Shown: piece after piece, positions 9,748 to 18,394 of the stretch
How positions within the stretch are numbered: position 1 is the first letter of the stretch
Layout: every line of letters begins with the position of its first letter
Translations under genes and position numbers: made by a program
The notes under the pieces: model-generated
Seen by the model: the letters and a program-made list of their open reading frames with translations, nothing else
What the model was told of the DNA's origin: nothing
Databases searched by the model: none
Source: Pseudomonas sp. UMAB-08
GTDB taxonomy: Bacteria; Pseudomonadota; Gammaproteobacteria; Pseudomonadales; Pseudomonadaceae
DNA length: 64,000 bases
Direction of reading: 5' to 3'
Assembly (NCBI RefSeq): GCF_900095225.1
Contig: NZ_LT607414.1
Coordinates: 1-64,000, forward strand

Positions 9748-9772
9748 ACCCAATACCAAAACGGTATTGGGT
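9748..9772 (+). promoter_or_regulatory. 10-bp-stem hairpin before the nine-codon frame
   Basis: ACCCAATACC (9748-9757) pairs perfectly with GGTATTGGGT (9763-9772) around the loop AAAAC. It ends directly before AAGGAG (9773-9778), the ribosome site of a nine-codon frame. It could sequester or space that site, or be an operator. No T-run follows, so it is not a terminator on the plus strand. Confidence 0.4.
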
Positions 9773-9778
9773 AAGGAG

Positions 9779-9826
9779 TCGCCATGTGCGATCGCTCGTG
9801 TACCACGTGCTAGTGGGGGCAAAATT
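9779..9826. repeat. Second, diverged copy of the 48-bp scar block
   Basis: Direct-orientation copy of 7723-7770, 37 of 48 positions identical, with the cores TCGCCAT, GCGATCGCTCG and TGGGGGCA conserved. The two copies are 2056 bp apart and bracket adhP. Confidence 0.5.
9784..9813 (+). CDS. Possible nine-residue cysteine-rich leader peptide (MCDRSCTTC)
   Basis: A strong AAGGAG is followed 5 nt later by ATG and nine codons with three cysteines, then TAG, about 210 bp before mexE. Such a site in front of a tiny frame can mark a regulatory leader. However, the stretch lies inside the 48-bp block also found at 7723-7770, where the frame is absent, so it may be chance. Speculative. Confidence 0.25.
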   Translation: MCDRSCTTC

Positions 9827-10020
9827 TACGATCCGAATGCGTGAAAACCCCAGCCAGCGCCCTGGTGAAATGTTCTTTGGCGACCCGGATAGCCTGGTCT
9901 AGAGCCTCATCGTCGGCTTTATATCATTCTGAATAATACTGACCTTCAGCTCATTCGATTCGTGCAATACAACCCGCCAGAACAAAATCCGCCAACTTAA
10001 CAATTTGATGGATTATTCCC

Positions 10021-11262
10021 ATGGCACAGTCATTCAAACACGTGCGCTACCCCCTTGCCGCCTTGGCCTTGGTCGTGATCAGCGCGTGTGGTCGCGATCC
10101 TGCAGCGACTGTGGCTCCGGCAGCAGCAAAAGTCACCGTGGCCAAGGTGCTGGAACAGCCCGTCAATGAATGGGATGAGTTCACCGGACGCCTTGAGGCG
10201 CCGGAAACCGTTGAAATCCGCCCGCGGGTTTCCGGTCAGATTGATCAAGTTGCCTTCACTGAAGGTGCGTTGGTCAAAAAAGGCGACCTGCTATTTCAGA
10301 TAGACCCCCGCCCTTTCCAGGCTGAAGCCCGTCGCCTCGAAGCCCAACTGCAACAAGCACGTGCCAATTCGACACGCAGCGGCAATGAAGCCCAGCGCGG
10401 CCAACGCCTGCTGACCAGCAATGCTATTTCCGCCGAACTCGCCGACTCGCGCAGCAGCGCCGCCCAAGAAGCCAAAGCCGGCGTCGATGCCATCCAGGCG
10501 CAACTCGATCTGGCTCGTTTGAACCTGAGCTTTACGCGCGTAACTTCGCCGATCAGTGGCCGCGTCAGCCGTGCCGAAATCACCGCCGGCAACATTGTGA
10601 CTGCGGATGTCACGCCGCTGACCAGCGTGGTGTCCACGGACAAGGTTTATGCCTATTTCGATGCCGATGAGCGGGTTTATCTGAAATACACCGAGCTGGC
10701 TCGCAAAGGCCAACGTGGCCAAAGCACGCCGGTGTTCCTCGGTCTGTCGAATGAAAGTGATAACCCGCATCAGGGCCAGATGAATTTCGTCGACAACCAG
10801 GTCAACCCGAAAACCGGGACCATTCGAGGTCGTGCAGTTTTCGATAACACCAACGGCCAATTCACTCCGGGCTTGTACGCCCGTCTCAAGCTGGTAGGCA
10901 GCGGCACTTACTCTGCTGTGCTGATCAATGACGAAGCAGTCGGCACCGACCTGGGGAAAAAATTCGTGCTGGTCATGGGGGCCGACAACAAACCGGCCTA
11001 CCGCAGCGTGGAACTCGGTCCGAAGCTCGAAGGTTTGCGCATTGTGCGCAGCGGCCTGAGCAAAGACGACACCATCGTGGTCAAGGGCCTGCAACGGGTG
11101 CGTCCGGGGCAAGCGGTAGACCCTGAAACAGCCTTGATGGCCAGCGCCGAGACCCTCAACGCCCTGCATAAGCAGCGCCAAGCACTCGAGGCCAGCAACC
11201 TGAAGCCCGTCGAGCCCAAGCTTGCGGTCAAACTTGCCAGCACTGCTTCGCCACGCGGTTAA
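10021..11262 (+). CDS. mexE: RND efflux periplasmic adaptor MexE
   Basis: 413 residues. It joins the inner-membrane pump MexF to the outer-membrane channel OprN across the periplasm. A lipoprotein signal peptide ends at a cysteine near residue 23 (VISAC). The family region VNEWDEFTGRLEAPETVEIR and a biotinyl-lipoyl-like hairpin follow. A long coiled-coil hairpin spans ~100-165, and a beta-barrel and membrane-proximal domain run to the end. The sequence closely resembles P. aeruginosa MexE as I recall it. First gene of mexE-mexF-oprN, 12 nt before mexF. MexEF-OprN exports chloramphenicol, quinolones and quinolone-signal precursors in P. aeruginosa. No mexT regulator gene is adjacent. Confidence 0.93.
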   Translation: MAQSFKHVRYPLAALALVVISACGRDPAATVAPAAAKVTVAKVLEQPVNEWDEFTGRLEAPETVEIRPRVSGQIDQVAFTEGALVKKGDLLFQIDPRPFQAEARRLEAQLQQARANSTRSGNEAQRGQRLLTSNAISAELADSRSSAAQEAKAGVDAIQAQLDLARLNLSFTRVTSPISGRVSRAEITAGNIVTADVTPLTSVVSTDKVYAYFDADERVYLKYTELARKGQRGQSTPVFLGLSNESDNPHQGQMNFVDNQVNPKTGTIRGRAVFDNTNGQFTPGLYARLKLVGSGTYSAVLINDEAVGTDLGKKFVLVMGADNKPAYRSVELGPKLEGLRIVRSGLSKDDTIVVKGLQRVRPGQAVDPETALMASAETLNALHKQRQALEASNLKPVEPKLAVKLASTASPRG

Positions 11263-11274
11263 GGGATAACCATA

Positions 11275-14200
11275 ATGAACTTCTCTCAATTCTTTATTAC
11301 GCGTCCGATCTTTGCGGCGGTGTTATCGCTGCTGATCCTGATCGCTGGCGCCATCTCACTGTTCCAGCTGCCGATCAGTGAATACCCGGAAGTCGTGCCA
11401 CCCACCGTCGTGGTCCGTGCGAACTTCCCGGGGGCGAACCCCAAGGTCATCGGTGAAACCGTGGCTGCACCGCTGGAACAGGCGATCACCGGCGTCGAGA
11501 ACATGCTCTATATGTCCTCGCAGTCCACCGCTGACGGCAAGATCACCCTGACCATAACCTTCGCGCTGGGTACTGACCTGGACAACGCTCAGGTGCAGGT
11601 GCAGAACCGTGTGACCCGGACCGCACCCAAGCTGCCGGAAGAAGTGACACGCATTGGTATCACTGTGGACAAGGCCTCCCCCGACCTGACCATGGTGGTG
11701 CACTTGACCTCACCGGACAAACGCTACGACATGCTCTACCTGTCCAACTATGCCTTGCTCAATATCAAGGATGAATTGGCGCGTCTGGGCGGTGTCGGTG
11801 ACGTGCAGCTGTTCGGTATGGGCGACTATTCGTTACGTGTCTGGCTTGATCCGAACAAGGTCGCTTCACGCAACCTGACCGCGACCGACGTCGTGACTGC
11901 GATCCGTGAACAAAACCGTCAGGTCGCTGCCGGGTCCCTTGGTTCACCACCGGCGCCGGGTACCACTAGCTTCCAGATGTCGGTGAACACTCAAGGTCGT
12001 CTGGTCAGTGAGGAAGAGTTCGAAAACATCATTATTCGCTCCGGCGCCGGAGGGGAAATCACGCGCCTCAAGGACATTGCCCGGATCGAGCTTGGCTCCA
12101 GCCAGTATGCATTGCGCTCCCTGCTGAATAACCAGCCCGCAGTGGCGATCCCGATCTTCCAGCGCCCCGGCTCCAATGCCATTGATATCTCCAACGAAGT
12201 TCGCGCCAAAATGGCCGAGCTGAAGAAGAACTTCCCGGAAGGCATGGACTTCTCGATTGTCTATGACCCGACGATTTTCGTCCGTGGTTCCATTGAAGCA
12301 GTGGTCCACACGTTGTTCGAAGCACTGATCCTGGTCGTGCTCGTGGTGATCCTGTTCCTGCAGACCTGGCGCGCCTCGATCATTCCACTGGTGGCTGTTC
12401 CAGTCTCACTGATTGGCACCTTTGCCGTGATGCACATGTTCGGTTTCTCGCTGAATGCGCTGTCGCTGTTCGGGCTGGTACTGGCCATCGGTATCGTGGT
12501 GGACGATGCCATCGTAGTGGTGGAGAACGTCGAACGTAATATCGAGCTAGGACTGACGCCGGTCGAAGCGACCAAGCGCGCCATGCGTGAAGTCACCGGA
12601 CCGATCATCGCCACCGCGCTGGTATTGTGCGCAGTGTTCATCCCGGCGGGATTCATCTCCGGGTTGACCGGGCAGTTCTATAAACAGTTCGCCCTGACGA
12701 TTGCGATCTCTACAGTGATCTCCGCGTTCAACTCCTTGACCTTGTCGCCGGCCCTGGCCGCCGTGTTACTTAGAAGCCACGATGCGCCGAAGGATGCCTT
12801 TTCCAGATTTCTCGATAAGTTGTTCGGGGTCTGGTTGTTCCGGCCGTTCAACCGATTCTTCGACAAAGCCAGCCGTGGCTATGTAGGAACCGTCGGCAGG
12901 GTTATCCGTGGCAGCGGCATCGCCTTGTTTGTCTACGCGGGTTTGATCGTGATGACCTGGTTCGGCTTCGCCAACACGCCGACCGGTTTCGTGCCTGCAC
13001 AAGACAAGCAGTACCTGGTGGCCTTTGCTCAACTGCCGGATGCGTCAAGCCTGGACCGTACCGAAGATGTGATCAAACGCATGTCTGACATCGCGCTCAA
13101 ACAGCCCGGTGTAGAAAGTGCTGTCGCCTTCCCCGGCCTGTCGATCAACGGCTTCACCAACAGCCCTAACGCGGGCATCGTCTTCGTTACCTTGAAGCCG
13201 TTCGACGAGCGTAAGGACAAGAGCGAATCGGCGGGTGCCATTGCCGGTGCCTTGAACGGTAAGTTCGGTGTCATCCAGGAAGCCTACATGGCGATCTTCC
13301 CGCCACCGCCGGTGCAGGGACTCGGCACTATTGGCGGCTTCCGCCTGCAAATCGAAGACCGTGGCAACCTGGGTTACGAAGAGCTGTACAAAGAAACCCA
13401 GAACGTCATCAACAAGAGCCACAGCGTTCCAGAACTCGCGGGCTTGTTCACCAGCTACACGGTCAACGTGCCACAGGTCGATGCCGCTATCGACCGTGAA
13501 AAGGCCAAAACCCATGGTGTAGCGATCTCGGACATCTTCGATACCCTGCAGATTTATCTGGGTTCGTTGTATGCCAACGACTTCAACCGTTTTGGCCGTA
13601 CCTATCAAGTCAACGTTCAGGCTGAACAACAATTTCGTCTGGAGGCTGAGCAGATCGGTCAACTGAAAGTGCGCAACAACGTCGGCGAAATGATCCCCCT
13701 GGCGACGTTCATCAAGGTCAGCGATACCTCCGGGCCTGATCGCGTCATGCACTATAACGGCTTCATCACGGCTGAAATCAACGGTGCAGCCGCGCCCGGC
13801 TACAGCTCCGGGCAAGCGCAGAGCGCCGTTGAAAAACTGCTCAAGGAGGAATTGCCCAACGGCATGACCTACGAGTGGACTGACCTGACGTATCAGCAGA
13901 TTTTGTCCGGCAATACCGCCCTGTTGGTCTTCCCGCTCTGCGTACTGCTGGCGTTCCTGGTGCTGGCGGCCCTGTATGAAAGCTGGAGCCTGCCACTGGC
14001 GGTGATCCTGATCGTGCCGATGACGCTGCTGTCAGCCATTACCGGGGTCATCATTGCCGGTAGCGACAACAACATCTTCACCCAGATCGGCTTGATCGTA
14101 CTCGTGGGGCTGGCCTGCAAGAACGCGATCCTGATCGTCGAGTTTGCCAAAGACAAACAAGATGAAGGCATGACCCCGCTGGCTGCGGTACTGGAAGCTT

Positions 14201-14454
14201 GCCGTCTGCGTCTGCGTCCAATCCTGATGACCTCCTTCGCGTTCATCATGGGTGTTGTGCCTCTGGTCCTGTCCAGCGGTGCCGGTGCAGAGATGCGTCA
14301 TGCCATGGGCGTGGCGGTGTTCTCCGGGATGCTCGGGGTGACCTTCTTCGGCCTGCTGCTGACACCCGTGTTCTACGTATTGATCCGTAACTATGTGGGA
14401 CGCAAGCAGGCTCGTAACGCTGACAAGGCCCTGACGCTGGAGGCGCAACAATGA
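11275..14454 (+). CDS. mexF: RND efflux inner-membrane transporter MexF
   Basis: 1059 residues, the proton-driven pump of the MexEF-OprN complex. Typical HAE1-RND layout: a first membrane helix at residues ~10-30, a large periplasmic porter loop, a helix bundle ~340-560, a second porter loop and a final helix bundle ~880-1040. The proton-relay aspartate pair is visible in GIVVDDAIVVVENV. The start MNFSQFFITRPIFAAVLSLL matches MexF almost exactly. Its stop overlaps the oprN start in ATGA, so translation is coupled. Intact. Confidence 0.95.
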   Translation: MNFSQFFITRPIFAAVLSLLILIAGAISLFQLPISEYPEVVPPTVVVRANFPGANPKVIGETVAAPLEQAITGVENMLYMSSQSTADGKITLTITFALGTDLDNAQVQVQNRVTRTAPKLPEEVTRIGITVDKASPDLTMVVHLTSPDKRYDMLYLSNYALLNIKDELARLGGVGDVQLFGMGDYSLRVWLDPNKVASRNLTATDVVTAIREQNRQVAAGSLGSPPAPGTTSFQMSVNTQGRLVSEEEFENIIIRSGAGGEITRLKDIARIELGSSQYALRSLLNNQPAVAIPIFQRPGSNAIDISNEVRAKMAELKKNFPEGMDFSIVYDPTIFVRGSIEAVVHTLFEALILVVLVVILFLQTWRASIIPLVAVPVSLIGTFAVMHMFGFSLNALSLFGLVLAIGIVVDDAIVVVENVERNIELGLTPVEATKRAMREVTGPIIATALVLCAVFIPAGFISGLTGQFYKQFALTIAISTVISAFNSLTLSPALAAVLLRSHDAPKDAFSRFLDKLFGVWLFRPFNRFFDKASRGYVGTVGRVIRGSGIALFVYAGLIVMTWFGFANTPTGFVPAQDKQYLVAFAQLPDASSLDRTEDVIKRMSDIALKQPGVESAVAFPGLSINGFTNSPNAGIVFVTLKPFDERKDKSESAGAIAGALNGKFGVIQEAYMAIFPPPPVQGLGTIGGFRLQIEDRGNLGYEELYKETQNVINKSHSVPELAGLFTSYTVNVPQVDAAIDREKAKTHGVAISDIFDTLQIYLGSLYANDFNRFGRTYQVNVQAEQQFRLEAEQIGQLKVRNNVGEMIPLATFIKVSDTSGPDRVMHYNGFITAEINGAAAPGYSSGQAQSAVEKLLKEELPNGMTYEWTDLTYQQILSGNTALLVFPLCVLLAFLVLAALYESWSLPLAVILIVPMTLLSAITGVIIAGSDNNIFTQIGLIVLVGLACKNAILIVEFAKDKQDEGMTPLAAVLEACRLRLRPILMTSFAFIMGVVPLVLSSGAGAEMRHAMGVAVFSGMLGVTFFGLLLTPVFYVLIRNYVGRKQARNADKALTLEAQQ

Positions 14455-15845
14455 GCGTAAAACTCTTTCTCCCGAGCCTTCTGGTCCTTGCCCTCGCGGC
14501 CTGCGCCGTCGGCCCGGACTATAAAACCCCGGACACCGCACCGGCTAAGGTCGAATCAGCGGCACAAGGTCACTACGACCGCAGTCACCTTGAAACCGTC
14601 TGGTGGCAGCAGTTCGATGACCCGATTCTCAACCAGTTGGTGGCCCAGTCGTTGACCGGGAACCGTGAATTGCGCGTCGCTTTCGCCCGTTTGCGCGCAG
14701 CCCGTGCGATTCGCGATGACATCAGCAACGATGCCATGCCGGTGATCACCAGCCGCGTCAGCAGCGATCTGGGCAAAGGTCAGCAACCAGGGACCACGAC
14801 TCAGCGAGTCAACACCGAGCGCTATGACCTGGGACTGGACATGGCCTGGGAGCTCGACCTGTTCGGGCGGATCCAGCGCGAACTGGAAGCCAGCACTGCC
14901 GATCAGGAGGTGGCCGAAGCCAATCTTTACCAACTTCAGGTCACCATGACCGCCGAGTTGGTCGATGCTTACGGGCAACTGCGGGGCGCACAGCTGCGCG
15001 AAGGCATTGCTCGGGCCAACCTGAAGAACCAGCAGGACTCGCGCACCATTACCGTGAACCTGCGTGAAGCCGGTGTCGGCAATGAGCTCGACGTAGTGCG
15101 GTCCGATGCACGACTGGCCGCCGTCGAGGCCACGGTGCCGCAACTGCAAGCAGAACAAGTGCGCCAGCGCAATCGCATCGCCACGCTGCTGGGCGAGCGG
15201 CCAGAGGCGCTGACCATCGACCTGAGCCCGGCTAAATTGCCGGCCATCGCCAAAGCTTTGCCCATCGGCGATCCGACTGAGCTGCTGCGCCATCGTCCCG
15301 ACGTGCGCAGCGCCGAGCGCCAACTGGCGGCTGCGACGGCGCGCATCGGTGTCGCGACTGCGGACCTGTTCCCTCGCGTCAGCCTCAGTGGGTTCCTGGG
15401 CTTCACGGCCGCACGCGGCTCGCAACTCGGCTCCTCAGCCGCGCAAGCCTGGGCGCTTGGTCCAAGCATTACCTGGGCCGCGTTTGACCTCGGCAGCGTG
15501 CGTGCGCGGATTCGGGGCGCCGATGCTCAAGCCGACGGCGCCTTGGCCACCTATGAACAGCAGGTGCTGCTGGCCCTGGAAGAGTCGGAAAATGCCTTCA
15601 GCGACTATGCTAAACGGCAACAACGCCTGATCTCTCTGCTGCGTCAAAGCGAAGCCAGTCGTTCCGCTGCTGACTTGGCATCTATTCAGTACCGCGAAGG
15701 CACAGTGGACTTCCTTGTGCTGCTCGATGCCGAGCGTGAGCGATTGGCCGCCGAAGATTCTCAGGCCCAGGCCGAGGTCGAGATGTATCGGGGGATTGTT
15801 GCCATTTACAAGGCATTGGGGGGTGGCTGGCAGCCACAGGCTTGA
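14451..15845 (+). CDS. oprN: RND efflux outer-membrane channel OprN
   Basis: 464 residues, a TolC-like outer-membrane lipoprotein that forms the exit duct. The lipobox gives a cysteine at residue 18 (ALAAC), followed by VGPDYKTP, the usual start of NodT-family channels. Two outer-membrane-factor repeats follow, with long helices. Motifs such as WELDLFGR (~residue 140) and HRPDVRSAERQLAAA (~280) are characteristic. It overlaps mexF by 4 nt and is followed by an intrinsic terminator, closing the operon. Confidence 0.93.
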   Translation: MSVKLFLPSLLVLALAACAVGPDYKTPDTAPAKVESAAQGHYDRSHLETVWWQQFDDPILNQLVAQSLTGNRELRVAFARLRAARAIRDDISNDAMPVITSRVSSDLGKGQQPGTTTQRVNTERYDLGLDMAWELDLFGRIQRELEASTADQEVAEANLYQLQVTMTAELVDAYGQLRGAQLREGIARANLKNQQDSRTITVNLREAGVGNELDVVRSDARLAAVEATVPQLQAEQVRQRNRIATLLGERPEALTIDLSPAKLPAIAKALPIGDPTELLRHRPDVRSAERQLAAATARIGVATADLFPRVSLSGFLGFTAARGSQLGSSAAQAWALGPSITWAAFDLGSVRARIRGADAQADGALATYEQQVLLALEESENAFSDYAKRQQRLISLLRQSEASRSAADLASIQYREGTVDFLVLLDAERERLAAEDSQAQAEVEMYRGIVAIYKALGGGWQPQA

Positions 15846-15889
15846 TGCCTGCAATCCCTCCAGTGATGGACTCCATCGGTTAACCTTTC

Positions 15890-15922
15890 AGCCCCGCGTC
15901 CTTTCGGTCGCGGGGCTTTCTT
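15890..15922 (+). terminator. Terminator of mexEF-oprN
   Basis: Stem AGCCCCGCG (15890-15898) pairs with CGCGGGGCT (15909-15917), loop of 10 nt, followed by TTCTTGT. It lies 45 bp after the oprN stop. Confidence 0.85.
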
Positions 15923-16030
15923 GTGCCTCCCCCTCCAAAAACCACGTTGCCGGGCCTGCCGGGATGATTGTCGTTTGACAGCTGCCAGTCACTCCGTGAA
16001 GCTGCAAGCCGTCATGGACTGGATACAGGT

Positions 16031-17131
16031 ATGCCAAAACCGCCTTTTAAAGGTTCCTCCACTGAGCCAAAAACCGGCCGTCAGTGGCGCCTCGGTTACA
16101 CGATCACGCTATCAATCATTGTTTTTGGCGCAGGCTTCCTGTTGTTTCGCAGCCCCCCTTCCACTCCGCCGACCTTTGCCACCCCACACGGTTACTCCCA
16201 AGCCGTGGAACAAGCGCACAACGGTAAGCCGGGAGCGGCTCGGGTGCTCTATCAACAGTTGTCGCGTACCGACCTGTCTGACGTCCGCCGCGTCAACTTG
16301 CTGGTCGAGTTGCCCAACTACCCCAGCCCACAGGCATTGAAACTGGCAAACAGTGATTTACACCACAGCGCGCCAGCGGTCCGGCAAGCGGCGATTGATG
16401 CCATCGTCAAGCTGGTTTCCGGCAGTCAACGCAGTGTGTTGCTGGGGCCTCTGCTCGATGAAACTGACCAGGCCACGCGCTTCAGTGCAGCGGAAGCCCT
16501 GCTGGGTCTGACACCTGATGAGTTGGGGCTATACTTTGGCCCGCTGGAGCAGGTCGTTGAACAGTATGAGCATGTCCTCGCTGGCCAGCCGCCGACCAGT
16601 CAGAGTCAGCTGCAACTGGCCACCCTTTATCTGCACAGCGGTGATCAGATTCCGGCCATGAAGGCCCTGGAACAGGCGCTCGCGCTGGACCCGAATAATC
16701 TGCAAGCCGGACTGGCGCAGATTGCCGCGTTCGATAAGCAGGGCCAGGTCGACAAGGCTCGGCAGCTGCTGGGTCAACAGCTAGAGCGCAACCCCAAATC
16801 CGCGATGCTGCAACACGTATTGGGTCTGTGGCTGCTGCACCATGGGCAAAGCGAATATGCCCTGCTTGCATTGGCAAAAGCGCTGGAGCTTGAGCCGGAA
16901 AATAATGGCTACCGCTATGACCTGGCCGTTGCCTTGCACGACCTCGATCAACTGGAGGCGGCACAGAAGCAGCTCGAAGAAATCGTACAGCGTCATCCCG
17001 CCAATCGCGACGCACGGGTCCTGCTGATTCGTTACTGGCAAGAAAGTGGGCAACTGCAAAAAGTTCAGGTACTGCTTGCAGAACTGGAGCAGCAGAATCC
17101 GGACGACCCCGCGCTTCAACAGGGCCTCTAG
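16031..17131 (+). CDS. Membrane-anchored HEAT/TPR-repeat protein
   Basis: 366 residues. The ATG at 16031 is preferred over an upstream TTG at 15968, because it begins just before a basic segment and a single membrane helix (residues ~20-38). Residues ~55-185 contain helical pairs of HEAT-like character. From ~190 onward there are at least four TPR units, with ALALDPNNLQA and ALELEPENNGY as typical turns. The topology suggests a periplasmic repeat domain held at the inner membrane as a protein-interaction platform. Stand-alone gene after the oprN terminator. The specific role is unknown; assembly or secretion scaffolding is possible. Confidence 0.75.
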   Translation: MPKPPFKGSSTEPKTGRQWRLGYTITLSIIVFGAGFLLFRSPPSTPPTFATPHGYSQAVEQAHNGKPGAARVLYQQLSRTDLSDVRRVNLLVELPNYPSPQALKLANSDLHHSAPAVRQAAIDAIVKLVSGSQRSVLLGPLLDETDQATRFSAAEALLGLTPDELGLYFGPLEQVVEQYEHVLAGQPPTSQSQLQLATLYLHSGDQIPAMKALEQALALDPNNLQAGLAQIAAFDKQGQVDKARQLLGQQLERNPKSAMLQHVLGLWLLHHGQSEYALLALAKALELEPENNGYRYDLAVALHDLDQLEAAQKQLEEIVQRHPANRDARVLLIRYWQESGQLQKVQVLLAELEQQNPDDPALQQGL

Positions 17132-17508
17132 TGCTCTGATATAGCCGCCGGAAGCCGATGTTACTGGTTTTCCGATGCGCGGTTAATATCGGAAATTACT
17201 TACACCGCGCTTCATCTGATACCACAGAGAATTAGGGCAGTGGCAAAGTGAAATTCCGCATTCACTATAATCATTTGCATAAAGACTATTTTCTAACTCG
17301 AAAAAAAAGTGCATTATTTACCTGCAACTGGTTAACAACTACCCTTTTTTCCACTTGAGCGTGACTGACCGCAAGCCGTTAGTTTCTTCACAGAAGGAAC
17401 GCGCTCAGGGGTTGTGGTAGAGAATTGAACGAAGGAATCGGCCAGAAGCTCTTGCCTTATAGCTTTGTCGGGCTGGGAACAGCCAACTACACTGTCGGAG
17501 TAATATAT
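17132..17508 (+). promoter_or_regulatory. AT-rich upstream region of mvaU
   Basis: About 375 bp, clearly more AT-rich than the flanking genes, with A-runs at 17281-17310. H-NS-like proteins such as MvaT and MvaU bind AT-rich DNA and often repress their own genes, so autoregulation is plausible. No single promoter can be assigned with confidence, and no gene is seen. Confidence 0.4.
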
Positions 17509-17871
17509 TTGTCTAGACTCGCCGAGTTTCGCGCAGCAGAAAAAGCCCTTCAAGAACAGCTGGCACAGCTGGAGTCCTTGAAGAATGACGCTGGACTAAA
17601 GAAGGAGATCGAATTCGAACAGAAGCTTCAGGGCTTGATGAGCAGCTACGGCAAGAGCCTGCGCGACATCGTCGCCATACTCGACCCCAACAGCTCGTCG
17701 TCTCAGGTCGCGCCTACAGGTCCAAAACGCCGCAGAGCACGTGTCGTGAAGGTTTATCAGAACCCGCACACAGGTGAGTTGATTGAAACCAAAGGCGGCA
17801 ATCACCGCGGTCTGAAATCCTGGAAAGAGCAATACGGTGTCGATACCGTAGATTCATGGCTTCGCACTTGA
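17509..17871 (+). CDS. mvaU: H-NS-like xenogeneic silencer MvaU
   Basis: 120 residues read from a TTG start at 17509, supported by GGAG at 17497-17500 and by agreement with the MvaU N-terminus (SRLAEFRAAEKALQEQLAQL). A longer reading from a TTG at 17425 adds 28 residues not found in the family. The N-terminal ~60 residues are a dimerising and oligomerising coiled coil. A basic linker KRRRARVVK is near residue 80. The C-terminal DNA-binding domain contains the KGGNHRGLKSWKEQYG segment of the MvaT family. The protein coats AT-rich, often acquired, DNA and silences it, which could include the AT-richer DNA at the left end of this window. Confidence 0.9.
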   Translation: MSRLAEFRAAEKALQEQLAQLESLKNDAGLKKEIEFEQKLQGLMSSYGKSLRDIVAILDPNSSSSQVAPTGPKRRRARVVKVYQNPHTGELIETKGGNHRGLKSWKEQYGVDTVDSWLRT

Positions 17872-17889
17872 TCGAAATCATCGAACTTA

Positions 17890-17917
17890 AAAGGCCCTGC
17901 TGTGCAGGGCTTTTTAT
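17890..17917 (+). terminator. Terminator of mvaU
   Basis: GCCCTGC (17894-17900), loop TGT, GCAGGGC (17904-17910), then TTTTTATT. A classic intrinsic terminator 22 bp after the mvaU stop. Confidence 0.9.
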
Positions 17918-18331
17918 TGCCTGTCAACTTCACTGCCATGGCAATGTGTAACTGGTTCAGCCTTCCGACAGAAAAATAGTCACGAACAGTGTCGTAAGTA
18001 GTTAAATCAGGTACCCATTCATACAGGTATTTCAGATTTTTCCTACCTCCCCCTGTTTGACTGTCCTCCCGTGCGGCATTAGTCGGTGATGTAACAAAAT
18101 AATAACAGGCAGCTTACTTGAAGGCAGACCATCTAGTGGCTATTCGATGCTACCGCTTGCGCACATCTAATAATGGTCAGCCCGGCGATACACCGAGGCG
18201 CTCGGCCCTGATTGCGGGAGCTGCATCCGCCCGGCACCATCGTGCTCACTAGTCGGACAGATTTTTCACTTCACACATTTTTCACATCAATTCTTACAGG
18301 ATGAGCGCTGCTAAAGGATTAGCGCCCCAAT
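17918..18331 (+). ncRNA. Possible small RNA between mvaU and the DUF4946 gene
   Basis: No supported protein gene lies here, yet a plus-strand intrinsic terminator (18332-18356) ends the interval and mvaU already has its own terminator. A transcript without a known gene must therefore end there, or the terminator is a relic. Just before it, GCTAA-AGGA-TTAGC (about 18310-18323) forms a small hairpin with an AGGA loop, the kind of loop bound by RsmA/CsrA. The 5' end cannot be placed, so the coordinates give an interval and not a transcript. Confidence 0.3.
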
Positions 18332-18356
18332 ACCCGCTTCGGCGGGTTTCTTTTTG
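18332..18356 (+). terminator. Orphan plus-strand terminator
   Basis: ACCCGC (18332-18337), loop TTCG, GCGGGT (18342-18347), then TTCTTTTT. The U-tract is only on the plus strand, and no plus-strand gene ends within 400 bp. Confidence 0.8.
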
Positions 18357-18394
18357 CCTGTTATTTGGCGCCAGCGCTGTTCGCGCCTTTGCGT

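Larger units (their letters stand above)
9232..10020. other. Intergenic region between adhP and mexE
   Basis: About 790 bp holding the divergent promoters of adhP and mexE. No large gene is supported. It contains a 10-bp-stem hairpin (9748-9772), a nine-codon cysteine-rich frame (9784-9813) and the second copy of the scar block (9779-9826). A TACACT box at 9735-9740 could be a -10 element, but no matching -35 is evident. I searched by eye for a MexT-type nod box and found none that convinces. Confidence 0.5.

Noticed and set aside
9827..10020. MexT nod-box upstream of mexE
   Set aside because: ATCA and GAT pieces occur but not with the expected spacing.
10291..11289. 332-codon frame antisense to mexE
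   Set aside because: Mirrors the codon pattern of mexE, is His/Gln/Val-rich without motifs, and the plus strand is a clear known gene.
13045..13815. 256-codon frame antisense to mexF
   Set aside because: Shadow of a strongly conserved transporter with no motif or ribosome site of its own.
18301..18356. RsmX/Y/Z family small RNA
   Set aside because: Only one AGGA-loop hairpin is seen, whereas these RNAs carry several GGA motifs along their length. The region is kept only as a generic small RNA candidate.
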